A DNA stretch of 64,000 bases from Liolophura sinensis. Its lineage: Eukaryota > Mollusca > Polyplacophora > Chitonida > Chitonidae. Positions 13,176-24,324 of the stretch are shown one piece after another. A program made the translations under genes and the position numbers. Where the stretch lies: assembly GCF_032854445.1 (NCBI RefSeq), contig NC_088300.1, positions 22,923,608 to 22,987,607 of the forward strand, given 5' to 3'. Positions within the stretch are counted from its first letter, which is position 1. Each line of letters starts with the position of its first letter. The notes under the pieces were generated by a model. It did not search any database. It was not told where the DNA came from and saw only the letters and a list, made by a program, of their open reading frames with translations.

Positions 13176-13500
13176 GTTTTACAGCTGTACCTCAGACACA
13201 TGTTACATGACAATGCATGTATATAGCAGTGATTTGCTGGTCTGCCTATATTATTGTTATATCACATAGGTTTGCAGCTGTGCCTCAGACACTTATGTTA
13301 CATGACAATGCATGTATATAGCAGTGATTTGCTGGTCTGCCTATATTATTGTTATATCACATAGGTTTGCAGCTGTACCTTAGACACTTATGTTACGTGA
13401 CAATGCATGTATATAGCAATGATTTGCTGGTCAGCTAATATTTATGTTGTATCACAGTGGTTTGCAGCTGTACTTCACATACTTATGTTATACAAGTATG
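13176..13500. repeat. Tandem array, about 95-bp unit, about 3.4 copies
   Basis: CAGCTGT(A/G)CCT recurs at 13,182, 13,275 and 13,370, then with a change at 13,465, giving spacings of 93, 95 and 95 bp. Units share ACAATGCATGTATATAGCA, GATTTGCTGGTC and TTGTTATATCACA. Units two and three are nearly identical, and the fourth is degraded. The period is not a multiple of three. Confidence 0.93.
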
Positions 13501-13873
13501 GCAGTAGTTTGCAGTGTAAGAGATGTTTTAGTATAGTACCAGGGTATGTAATTAAAGGCAAACTGAGGAATCCTCTTAAGACCTAGCTGTCACTACCGAG
13601 AATCCTGCCTTCTGAAACTACATACATGCATGTAACCATGTAGCTATCTGACCTGGAACATTTGCCTTTCCAAGGGCTGTGAAGTTTCCTGATGGTGTTT
13701 TCAGTGTTAAAATAGATTTTGTACTGGCATATGGTCAAGTATTAAATACTGTGTAAAAAGCTATTTAAAATAATGTTGAACCTTGCAGTTTGATGACACA
13801 GCAAACCTTCACAGAAAAAATTGTATGCATGACAGTGCAGTTAAATTTGAAATGGCATATTTGCATGTATATC

Positions 13874-14070
13874 TTACTTCTTCAACCTTTTCAGCCACCA
13901 CTACACCAGTATTTTGAAACATTATGAGAGAACTGTGGGGTGTAGGGAAATAATTTGCAGTTTTATGAAGCTTTAGTGACTCAAGCAAATCATTTCTGGT
14001 GTCCGTTTCCTAATATGCATAAATTCCACTGAAAAAAGAGCTTTATATCTTGAAAAGGTTTTCACTCTGT
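13874..14070. mobile_element. MITE-like element, family D, copy 1
   Basis: It starts CTTCTTCAACCTTTTCAGCC and ends near AAAAGGTTTT. The interior has TTTTGAAACATTATGAGAG, GAAATAATTTGCA and GCATAAATTCCACTGAAAAA. The same interior recurs at 32.1 kb and, inverted, at 60.0 kb. The termini are the same TTCAACCTTTT-type inverted repeats as family E. Confidence 0.75.
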
Positions 14071-14659
14071 TTTAGATCTGTGGAGTTTGGTGTTAGATAT
14101 AATGTAATGGATGAATTCCCTGTCCTTGTGTGTACATATTTACATGGGATTTATACGCATGGTTCGTCCTGAAAGAAGACTCAAACTTTGTTGAATTATT
14201 TGTGGCCAATATAGTATTGCACTTAAGAAGTATATGGGTGTACATTTATAATTTGAGCAGTGATGTTAGACCTGGCTGTTGTGTCATTTTCTGATGTGTA
14301 CTACTGCTTTCTCTCATCCTGACCACAGGATGTCACCTAAAACTCAAGTGAAACAGGTCTCTGTAGAATGGGTAGTTTTAACATGATGAATTCTTAATAA
14401 GGCGCTGTCGAGATAATTATTACCACTATAATACCTCCGCTGAGTTGATAATCCGGATCATTGATTAAAATTCCACTGCCATACAGCTGGGCATAAGGAA
14501 GGTAGCAGGTACAGAGCATGATGTGTATACAAATGTGATGTGCTAGCTATCAAAAGCAGTTGTACATGTGCTTTATACTACGTAACATATTTGGTAATGA
14601 AAAAAAATCTTGTCCCAAAAATGTGCATGTTAAGGGACAAATAAATGTCCAAAATGTCC

Positions 14660-14682
14660 AAAAAAAAAAAAAAAAAAAAAAA
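14660..14682. repeat. Poly-A tract, 23 bases
   Basis: A run of 23 A separates a short duplicated AAAATGTCC motif from a family F MITE remnant. Confidence 0.95.
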
Positions 14683-14821
14683 CCTTTGGTGCTGAAACAT
14701 ACATTTTCTAGTAGGATATCAGCCAGCTTAAAACCTTGCAAACAAACCCCAAAACACCAGCCTAAAATTAGTAGAACTCTCAGAATAAGGCAAAATGAGC
14801 TGAATTGCAGGTCATTTACTG
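14683..14821. mobile_element. MITE-like element, family F, 5'-truncated copy
   Basis: It matches the complete family F copy at 35.5 kb through ACTTTTGGTGC-like, CATTTTCTAGTAGGATATC, AGTAGAACTCTCAGAAT and GGTCATTTAC at its end. Its left half is replaced by the poly-A tract. Its right terminus touches the first unit of the 26-bp tandem array. Confidence 0.75.
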
Positions 14822-15262
14822 TAAGCAGAATAAGTGTTCACATCACGTAAGCTGAATAAATGTTCACATCGCATAAGCTGAATAAATGTACACATCGCGT
14901 AAGCTGAAAAAGTGTTCTCATCGTGTAAGCTGAATAAGTGTTCACATCGCATAAACTGAATAAGTTTTCTCATCGTGTAAGCTGAATAAGTGTTCACATC
15001 GTGTAAGCTGAATAAGTGTTGTCATCATGTAAGCTGAATAAGTGTTCACATGGCATAAGCTGAATAAGTTTTCTCATCGTGTAAGCTGATAAGTGTTCAC
15101 ATCGTGTAAGCTGAATAAGTGTTGTCATCATGTAAGCTGAATAAGTGTTCACATGGCATAAGCTGAATAAGTGTTCACATGGCATAAGCTGAATAAGTGT
15201 TCACATGGCATAAGCTGAATAAGTGTTCACATTGCGTAAGCTGAATAAATTTTCATTTCACG
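14822..15262. repeat. Tandem array, 26-bp unit, about 16-17 copies
   Basis: The unit is GTAAGCTGAATAAGTGTTCA followed by CATCGC, with variants CATAAGC, TTCTCATCG and GTTGTCATCA. Consecutive CTGAATAAG starts at 15,137, 15,163 and 15,189 give a 26-bp period. One unit near 15,085 lacks one base. ORFs on the - strand (for example 14,994-15,185) are by-products. Degraded units continue to about 15,500. Confidence 0.95.
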
Positions 15263-15530
15263 TCCATTGTAGGTTGTTATAAAAAAGTACAGTATAAGCT
15301 ACAAAATCTATATTGGAGATGAATAAATGTTCACATAACATGTGTCCGATTGTTCTGGGTCCAGTGGTTATAGAATGATGGTTATATAGACTTGATGTTA
15401 CGATTGTAAGCTGAGCAAATTTTCATTTCATACGGTTTGGTTATAACCGGGTTTTATAAATACAGAGCCTATATGTTAGGTGAACAAATGTTGTCATATG
15501 TTCAGTTGTTGAACCTACAAACAGAGCCAG
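15263..15530. repeat. Transitional degenerate repeat units between the 26-bp and 90-bp arrays
   Basis: Four widely spaced versions of the core occur at about 15,320 (ATGAATAAATGTTCACATAA), 15,409 (AGCTGAGCAAATTTTCATTT), 15,480 (GTGAACAAATGTTGTCATAT) and the first 90-bp unit. Between them are related spacers such as ACAGAGCC and GGTTATA. They connect the two neighbouring arrays. Confidence 0.65.
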
Positions 15531-16790
15531 CATGTACAGACAACTGAACAAATGTTTACATGATACATGTACACGTATGGTCTCAGTTGTATGGTTGTGT
15601 GTAACTACAAACAGAGCCAGCATCTACAGACAACTGAACAAATGTTTGCATGATACATGCACACATATGGTCTCAGTTGTATGGTTGTGTGTAAGTACAA
15701 ACAGAGCCAGCATGTACAGACAACTGAACAAATGTTTGCATGATACATGCACACATATGGTCTCAGTTGTATGGTTGTGTGTAAGTACAAACAGAGCCAG
15801 CATGTACAGACAACTGAACAAATGTTTGCATGATACATGTACAGGTATGGTCTCAGTTGTATGGTTGTGTGTAACTACAAACAGAGCCAGCATGTACAGA
15901 CAACTGAACAAATGTTTGCATGATACATGTACACATATGGTCTCAGTTGTATGGTTGTGTGTAAGTACAAACAGAGCCAGCATGTACAGACAACTGAACA
16001 AATGTTTGCATGATACATGTACACGTATGGTCTCAGTTGTATGGTTGTGTGTATTTACAAACAGAGCCAGCATGTACAGACAACTGAACAAATGTTTACA
16101 TGATACATGTACACGTATGGTCTCAGTTGTATGGTTGTGTGTAACTACAAAAAGAGCCAGCATCTACAGACAACTGAACAAATGTTTACATGATACATGT
16201 ACACGTATGGTCTCAGTTGTATGGTTGTGTGTAACTACAAACAGAGCCAGCATCTACAGACAACTGAACAAATGTTTACATGATACATGTACACGTATGG
16301 TCTCAGTTGTATGGTTGTGTGTAACTACAAACAGAGCCAGCATCTACAGACAACTGAACAAATGTTTACATGATACATGTACATGTATGGTCTCAGTTGT
16401 ATGGTTGTGTGTAACTACAAACAGAGCCAGCATCTACAGACAACTGAACAAATGTTTACATGATACATGTACATGTATGGTCTCAGTTGTATGGTTGTGT
16501 GTAACTACAAACAGAGCCAGCATCTACAGACAACTGAACAAATGTTTACATGATACATGTACACGTATGGTCTCAGTTGTATGGTTGTGTGTAACTACAA
16601 ACAGAGCCAGCATGTACAGACAACTGAACAAATGTTTACATGATACATGTACACGTGTGGTCTCAGTTGTATGGTTGTATGTAACTACAAACAGAGCCAG
16701 CATGTACAGACAACTGAACAAATGTTTACTTGATACATGTACACGTATGGTCTCAGTTGTATGGTTGTGTGTAACTATACAAACTATATG
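15531..16790. repeat. Tandem array, 90-bp unit, 14 copies (carries a 476-codon ORF)
   Basis: CATGTACAGACAACTGAACA (or CATCTACAGAC) starts at 15,531, 15,621, 15,711 and every 90 bp to 16,701 with no length change. Because 90 is divisible by three, one + frame stays open (15,532-16,962, 30-residue units beginning MYRQLNKCLHDTCT) and two - frames are also open. Differences between units are mostly amino-acid changing (M/I at residue 1, R/H/G/C at 15, T/S/F at 25, single cases of H/L, M/V, C/Y and N/K), with few silent ones (TTA/TTG, TGT/TGC). There is no conserved domain and the last 55 or so codons are unrelated. I treat it as a minisatellite, not a gene. Confidence 0.95.
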
Positions 16791-17736
16791 TTCCATTGTC
16801 AAGCTGAACATATTTTACGTTCAATTCCAGAAGTGTTCATTCAGCAAAACGCTGGAGAATGGTGAACATGGTACCCCCAGGCGTTTAATACTGTTTCTTG
16901 GTGTGGAAAGATTGGATTATTTCCATCCTGTTATAAACACGTGTACAACGGTTATGATGTGAGCGTGTTGCTAATATCACTTTCCCAAATGACGAAGACA
17001 CATGCTTTGGTGATATAATGATGATTCTGGTTGTTAAGGAGTTCAAAGTTTTGAGATCAGTTCAGTGATGGTCATGATGTATAGCATAGGCTTAATGGGA
17101 CCTACCTGTAAAGTAATTAGAATTCCAGCCAGGTGTGGCAAGTGTTAATGAGGCACTCAGGTGGTTCTCTCGATGTATTCAGGACACACTAGCTGTTACC
17201 TGTACGTCTCGGGGAGTTACTGTAAAATCCCCCATGCAGCTGGCTTAATTACACTGAAAACTGCTTCTGTTGATGATGAGCAGGTAAAAATAATTGTTTC
17301 AGCGGCACAGGTATATTACATGTTACCACCCTGACGTTACCTCGTCATCAGTGCCCCTTCCTTACACAGATTCACCACCACTGAGAATTCCACTTTTAAA
17401 ATGTACATGTCCAGTTTATCAGCAATACGCCTCTGTCTGTATCCATTGCGTGACCTCTGACCCGAGCCAATAGCAGCTAAGATCCCTCACACCCTCCCTC
17501 TTTATGGCTCGAGGCTGGATGTATGCTGACTGGCTGTACTGTGGTCATGGTTCCTATTGAGTACTGAGATATATTAGCTGGTCAGAGTCTGAGGCAGGCA
17601 ACCCCACACTGACTGGTCCTATATCCAAGCCTTAAAGTGTTCTCTGCTATTAAAGACTGCAGTGTAGTGTTCGGCTGTGTCCAAGAACGCCACTACAGAG
17701 AATGCACTACTATGTTAACTCCATCCATATAGTGAA
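16791..17736. other. Non-repetitive, moderately GC-richer spacer
   Basis: One last degraded core (AAGCTGAACATATTTTACGT) lies at about 16,800. The rest is unique-looking sequence with balanced composition around 17,100-17,660. I find no convincing exon. It could hold conserved non-coding sequence, but that cannot be judged without another genome. Confidence 0.4.
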
Positions 17737-18105
17737 GCTCTCTCTACGTTACAATGACAACAATTTGAGTGAATATCATGAAATGTCCTTCAGTGACCTG
17801 CAGTTAATTGGGTGTTAGACTCTGAATACAGATTCATTTACTGACTGCAGAATATGTTATGCTCTCTCTACGTTACAATGACAACAATTTGAGTGAATAT
17901 CATAAAATGTCCTTCAGTTACCTGCAATTACATGGGTGTTAGACTCTGAATACAGATTCATTTACTGACTGCAGAATATGTTATGCTCTCTCTACGTTAC
18001 AATGACAACAGTTTGAGTGAATATCATAAAATGTCCTTCAGTTACCTGCAATTACATGGGTGTTAGACTCTGAATACAGATTCATTTACTGACTGCAGAA
18101 TACCT
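17737..18105. repeat. Tandem array, 124-bp unit, 3 copies
   Basis: GCTCTCTCTACGTTACAATG occurs at 17,737, 17,861 and 17,985, exactly 124 bp apart. Units are almost identical through GTGAATATCAT, TGTCCTTCAGT, GGGTGTTAGACTCTGAATAC and TTTACTGACTGCAGAATA. Copies two and three share changes (CATAAAATG, TTACCTGCAATTACATGGG) that differ from copy one, so they duplicated last. Confidence 0.97.
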
Positions 18106-18177
18106 TAAACTCTTTTCAGTTTATAGTGAAAAGCGTTTACACATTAATTCAAGCGCACCATAGAGCTGTTACTCTAT

Positions 18178-19374
18178 GTTCGGCTAGTGACTACTGTTGA
18201 GCATTCAAGTGAACCATTCAGCTGTTGTTTGTCAGCCTGCAGTATGTTCATCTAGTGAGGACTGTTGAGCATTCAAGTGAACCATTCAGCTGTTGTTTGC
18301 CAGCCTGCAGTATGTTCATCTAGTGAAGACTGTTGAGCATTCAAGTGAACCATTCAGCTGTTGTTTGTCAGCCTGCAGTATGTTCATCTAGTGAAGATTG
18401 TTGAGCATTCAAGTGAACCATACAGCTGTTGTTTGTCAGCCTGCAGTATGTTCATCTAGTGAAGACTGTTGAGCATTCAAGTGAACCATTCAGCTGTTGT
18501 TTGTCAGCCTGCAGTATGTTCATCTAGTGAAGACTGTTGAGCATTCAAGTGAACCATACAGCTGTTGTTTGTCAGCCTGCAGTATGTTCATCTAGTGAAG
18601 ACTGTTGAGCATTCAAGTGAACCATTCAGCTGTTGTTTGTCAGCCTGCAGTATGTTCATCTAGTGAAGACTGTTGAGCATTCAAGTGAACCATACAGCTG
18701 TTGTTTGTCAGCCTGCAGTATGTTCATCTAGTGAAGACTGTTGAGCATTCAAGTGAACCATTCAGCTGTTGTTTGTCAGCCTGCAGTATGTTCATCTAGT
18801 GAAGACTGTTGAGCATTCAAGTGAACCATTCAGCTGTTGTTTGTCAGCCTGCAGTATGTTCATCTAGTGAAGACTGTTGAGCATTCAAGTGAACCATACA
18901 GCTATTGTTTGCCAGCCTGCAGTATGTTCATCTAGTGAAGACTGTTGAGCATTCAAGTGAACCATACAGCTATTGTTTGCCAGCCTGCAGTATGTTCATC
19001 TAGTGAAGACTGTTGAGCATTCAAGTGAACCATACAGCTGTTGTTTGCCAGCCTGCAGTATGTTCATCTAGTGAAGACTGTTGAGCATTCAAGTGAACCA
19101 TTCAGCTGTTGTTTGCCAGCCTGCAGTATGTTCATCTAGTGAAGACTGTTGAGCATTCAAGTGAACCATTCAGCTATTGTTTGCCAGCCTGCAGTATGTT
19201 CATCTAGTGAAGACTGTTGAGCATTCAAGTGAACCATACAGCTATTGTTTACCAGCCTGCAATATGTTTATCTAGTGAAGACCGTTGAGCATTCAAGTGA
19301 ACCATACAGCTATTGTTTACTACCCTGCAATATGTTCATCTAGTGAAGACTGTTGAGCATTCAAGGGAACCAGC
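18178..19374. repeat. Tandem array, 68-bp unit, about 17.6 copies
   Basis: GTTCATCTAGTGAAGACTGT starts at 18,246, 18,314 and 18,382, and the register still holds at 19,334, so no unit has gained or lost a base across 1.2 kb. The unit continues TTGAGCATTCAAGTGAACCA, then T/A-CAGCTGTTGTTTG and CAGCCTGCAGTAT. Edge units (18,178 and after 19,260) are more diverged, as expected for array ends. The period is not a multiple of three and no frame is open through it. Confidence 0.97.
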
Positions 19375-21737
19375 TTTCATTTACCTTCCTGCCTACAATA
19401 TTCGAGCATATTGAATTGTGGTTGTAGAATAACTTAACTGGTTACAAAGGGTTGTCATATATTAATAATAAAAAAATGGATTTGGATAAGACTGATGATA
19501 AAATGATAAACATATTATGTTCCTGTGTTCCTGTTCCTGTATCCCACACATGTGGCAGGTACCGTATATTTTTTCGGGGATAAAGAGATCTCCATTGTGG
19601 TACATGTATACGTCAGTTTATGTTATCAGTTGCTGACCTTATCATTGGCCACTTCAAGCACCCTTTATGCAGTGCTGATAAAGAGATATCCCTAAGTGAG
19701 TAATTTTTCAACCATATGACATGTTTAAATGATGTTTATGTTAACTTGTTTTGACGTATAGTGTATGGCATAGTGCTCATAAAATTACACTATTTGTAAA
19801 GCTGAGAGATTACAAATTGGGAAACCCTCTGAATCTCCGCCCTTCCACAGAAGACTGCACGAATTTTCATGGTTGTTTCACAGGCATAATAAATCATTTT
19901 TCAATGGCGTCAGATTGCATAAAAATAAAAGAAAAACTCAAGATCATCTAATTTGTGCAGAATGTGGACTATCGTGGCAGTGTTTTCTGATAGACACATA
20001 TTAACATAATCCAAGCTTAGAAAAACAAGAAAATCACAAAACATGGAGATCAGACAAAACCTGAACCTGAAAACAACTTTTATAGTGAATGAAAATGTTA
20101 AGTGAGCTATGCAACGGTGAAGAACATAATAAAACACACATTTGGCATTAAATTAAGAATCTGTGTAATAATAATGTCTTTTATATAAAAGCACTTCAGT
20201 CTTTGAAATTTTAAAAGCAGCAGCTTTTTAAGAGCAGCTTCCCTCTCCCCCCTGTTGGAGCATTATGATTTGTAAGGTACTTGTCTGTTTGGAGAGTGGG
20301 GGGGGGGGGGGGGTGATCTGTGTGTTTATGTATGGAGTAATCTTAATAATTTTCAGCAAGATACCTCAAAAGCTAATTGAGGTAAGTTTAATTTTGGTAC
20401 ATACTTTCTTATCACTGACATCATGGTTTGATAAATTTTTGAAGAGTGCTGTATTATTTCTTTCAATTTTAGTTGATTTTGAAGACTAGAGGAGTTATGT
20501 AGTATATTGCTTGATGTGAGTAGATCAGGTAGCTCAGCCTCTAGATTGCACTTAAAAAGTAGAGAGAGGTATTGCAAGGCAATGAGAAAGGAAAGGGGAG
20601 AGAGCATGGGTTAGTATGGCCATGTTCTATTATTAAGTTGTTTTTAAAGATTGTCGGGACAATGTCATTAATTGAAATCAACTGCTAAAATTAGTATGAT
20701 GGGTCAGGCGAAGCCTTTTTTGTACAGCTCTCAGGTAAGCAGGTTAAAATTTTATATTGACGTAATTTCCAGATGCTCATTGTGAATAGTGCTCTGAATT
20801 CACCCTCTTAGTGTTTCCATCTAAACAAGACAAAGCACATGTAAAAAATGTCAAGCTCTCGATCATCAGAGATGTCAAGACATTTTGGTATGTCAGGAAG
20901 AATGTGGGTGTTGTTATTATATATAACGTATCTTTACTTTGTAAGGTTTCTGGTTTTGATTATTTGCAGTTGGTTTATGGTGGTGTTTTTTCTGTTGTGG
21001 AAACAAAAATGTTATGAAACAGTACATGGTGTTTTGCCCTGTGAGAAGAGGAATGCAATTTCTGACCAGGATAAAAATACAATTCTATCCTTTTTGACTC
21101 CTGTCAATTACTCCCACCCCCGCTTTTTCTGTCAACAAAACCTGTTGTATTTTTGGAGTGTGGGTTAAAATTCAAGTCTGAACTCTAACCTCTGTGTTAT
21201 GGAAAAGCGACTGAAGCAGGAGAGTGAAAAACCAACCTGTCATTGAGCAAAATCGGAAGATAGATTCTTAATCTCTTAGATAATGTGCAGTAATGCATAG
21301 CCATGTTAAGACTCAGCCCACGTCCAGCATCACATCAACCACACTACTCTCTATTATGTCTCTGTTTTTATTTCCTTATATGGTTCCCAGCCGTGTGTGG
21401 GTATAAATATAACCGTCACTGTTTTGGGATCTCCCCTGTGAGTTGTTGTTTACATTTGGTGGCTGCATGTGTGGGTGGGTGGGTGTTTGAGATAGGACCA
21501 CCAAACACTTCATATAAAATGTATAACACAGGCTCTCCATTTGTGTTCAGTGGTCTCTCTGTGTAAAAATGCTTAATGTCTGATTGTTGTGTTTTGAAGT
21601 GACTTTATACATCGCCTTTATATCTTGATATTAGCTATAATATCAAAAGGTTGCTCCCACATATTTTGTGTGGGTGCCGGCACAAGTCACATGGCTGAGT
21701 GACAAAATGTGTAAATCTGTCAGTTGTTGTCAAGGTG
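19375..21737. other. Non-coding stretch with one poly-G tract
   Basis: About 2.3 kb without recognisable genes or shared repeats apart from the G tract at 20,298. Short ORFs overlap each other on both strands (for example 20,811-21,017 and 20,848-21,168). Confidence 0.45.
20298..20313 (+). repeat. Poly-G tract, 16 bases
   Basis: An uninterrupted run of 16 G sits in AT-rich sequence. Such a run can form G-quadruplex structures. It may simply be a mononucleotide microsatellite, and length errors in assembly are likely. Confidence 0.95.
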
Positions 21738-21920
21738 CAGGTTCAATCATGGTTATTGGCAGGGAATTTCTCGATTGAATCTCCATTGTTGTGGGCTTGG
21801 TGACAATGATGTTGTGTAATAGAACTTGTCTTCCATCATTAGTCTGTGTGTCACATGTGAGAAAGTTTATAAGTGACATGCCAGAGGTCAGTGGCTTTGC
21901 ATGGACCCCGCCAGTGGAAG
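21738..21920 (+). mobile_element. SINE-like repeat family B, fragment
   Basis: GCAGGTTCAATCATGG (B-box-like) is followed by GGCAGGGAATTT, ACTTGTCTTCCATCA, CACATGTGAGAAAG and GACATGCCAGAGGTCAGTGG. These match the copies at 42.6, 51.0 and 55.0 kb in order. The 3' end is missing or replaced. Confidence 0.65.
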
Positions 21921-23142
21921 AGTCTAACAGACAAGTTATCAAATACATGCAAATGATTAAACCATATTCTACATGTGTGCCTGAGAGGTTAGTCCATATT
22001 TTCTTACTAGAACTTGCAGCAGATATCGTGAAAGGCCTGATGGTATGCTGCAATTCTAGTCAGACGTAGCTACATGGATTAAGATTGCCCAAATTATGTT
22101 GATAACACTAAATTACCCACCTTATCTTCTTGTTTCACCTATATCCATGTTTGTACAGTCACTCTCTCTTTGTTCACTGCTAGTTTTTTGCCTGGTAAAT
22201 TAATTTTGAACAATATTTTGATGAAAACGAAGAAAACGTTCACTCTTTCACTTGTGCTTGCCATTGTGTGGTCACAGATTGCTTTTGTCATACTCACCAT
22301 ACAGGCTGAAACTCTTAATCTTTTTAAATTTTGTGACTTCTGACTAGAACTGAAGCATGCCGTCACGCTTAAGAATATGTACCACAACATGCTCTGTTGG
22401 GAAATTGGTTCATATTTTAGAAATAGCCTTTTTCAACATGGGCCTGGTTCCAATTTTTTAACATGGTCCACTGACTTAAGATGGTACCTTAGTGCAAGAT
22501 GACTCAGAGTGCTATACAGTGTCACAGACATTTTGTATTGAGCTTTGTTTCATGATCAAAAGTTTTGAGGATTTTTTTTTTTTACTGTGTGGCTTTTTTC
22601 TTCAGCTCTTTATCAGTCTCCATGGCTTTCCACAAAATAACGTTATAAGACATTAAATGACACATGCCGTTAAAAGTATTAAATGTTATGCTCTGAATTA
22701 AAAAGGGGGTGTAGTTTGTCCTGACAGCATTTATGAAATGATCCTGTAATTTACTGATAATGTAGTGTCATACTGGAGCTGTACATACACTTTCTGCTGT
22801 TCAGTCATATGAGCTTTAATCCTGCATGGAAATGTCAAAATTTTTCTTAGTATGACCTTAACATAGTCAGGTAATGAAAAGTACAGCTTGCACCAGAATC
22901 TCTTTACCTGTGCTCTACTTGATATTAATTGACACATTGATGAATATAAGTAATTAGATGTAGCTGACACATATATGAATGACCTTATTATGTGGACACA
23001 GCACCATTGTGGTATGTCATGTACATGTACACAGTCAATACAATTACAGTGAAATACACCTGGGAAATGAATGCAGACTGTTTTGTTTCCTTCTTTGCAT
23101 CAAACTGTTCATCGTTGTTGAAGCACATTTATGTATCATGTG
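21921..23142. other. Non-coding stretch, nothing recognised
   Basis: Only short chance ORFs and a T-rich run at about 22,570. No shared repeat seen. Confidence 0.45.
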
Positions 23143-23310
23143 ATTTATTTGATTGGTGTTTTATGCCGTACTCAAGAATATTTCACTTATATGACGATGG
23201 CCAGCATTATGATGGGAGGAAACCGGGTAGATCCTGGGGGAAACCCACGACCATCCACAGGTTGCTGACGCGACCTTCCCACTTATGGCTGGAGAGGAAG
23301 CCAGCATGAT
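23143..23310 (-). mobile_element. SINE family A, truncated copy
   Basis: In + orientation: ATTTATTTGATTGGTGTTTT, then TACTCAAGAATATTTCACTT, GGCCAGCATTATGATGGGAG, AAACCCACGACCATCCACAG and GGAGAGGAAGCCAGCATGA. This is the reverse complement of the 44.6 kb element without its tRNA-like head. Confidence 0.9.
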
Positions 23311-24324
23311 ATATCATATTAAGTCTATATGTGTGTATATAGAGATTATCATAAGAGTGTGCAATCATGAGTGTGTAATATTCGAGCTGACACATCATCA
23401 TTTTGGACATATTAACTGATGCATTCAAAAGCTTACCAGAACTTACCAGAAAAGCTATCATGATGCACGGTTTAGATTCTGTTTAAATTTATTTGCCTTG
23501 AACATTACTTGCGTCTTTCTGTCATCATTGAAAACTGTTGACTGTTTTTGCATGACAGCATCCTAGTTTTTTTAACTGTATACTTTCTTATTTCTTTGGT
23601 GGTTTGTGTCAAATGTTGTTCTGGAAATTTGTATTGCGATTATTGACCTGGAACAATTGACGCTTGATGCCTAATGTCTGTTTTTTGATGTCTTGATCCA
23701 GCACATCATGCTTACCTTTTAGTTAGCGATGTGTCAGTATTTGTTGATGATTAAACTTATGTTCCAATTATTCTGGAGCTGTGTAGGCATTAGTATGGTG
23801 TTAATTTATTGTGCCAGTCTGAACCAGTTCTCTGTTCTTTTTTACCAGCCATTAAAGAGGGACCGGAAAAGCAATCAAGCATCTTGTCATTTTAAAACCC
23901 ATCAGCTCCTGTGTAAATCCTTTTGCTAAATCTAGGTGTCAAATCTGATGTTGGCATGCATAAACTACATTTGCAACCAAAAGAAAAAAACAAGAAATAA
24001 CAATAAAACAGAAAGAATGTTCCATGCCAATGATTTTAAGACCCGTTGGCTTCACAACTAGCATCCTTTGCAGGAGCTGGGGATCAAACAAGTGGGCTAC
24101 ACATACATGCTAAAAAAAATTCAGAGTGTTGCAGTTTTAGGTAATTACAGGAAGTAAGGCATAGTAAATGTATTCCCCACATGACTGCTTAATCAGATTG
24201 TGAACAATAAATCTATGTTTACCGTCGATGTTGAGCACAGAATAGATGGATCACAGTTGTACATTAATGGCTTCTGTTTATACACTTATAAGCATCATAA
24301 TGACACTAAACAATGATAATACTT

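Noticed and set aside
15605-16163. Minus-strand repeat ORFs across the 90-bp array as antisense genes
   Set aside because: They are open only because the unit length is divisible by three.
13176-19374. A CRISPR array among the tandem repeats
   Set aside because: The units are contiguous repeats without unique spacers of constant length, and the context is eukaryotic with no cas genes.
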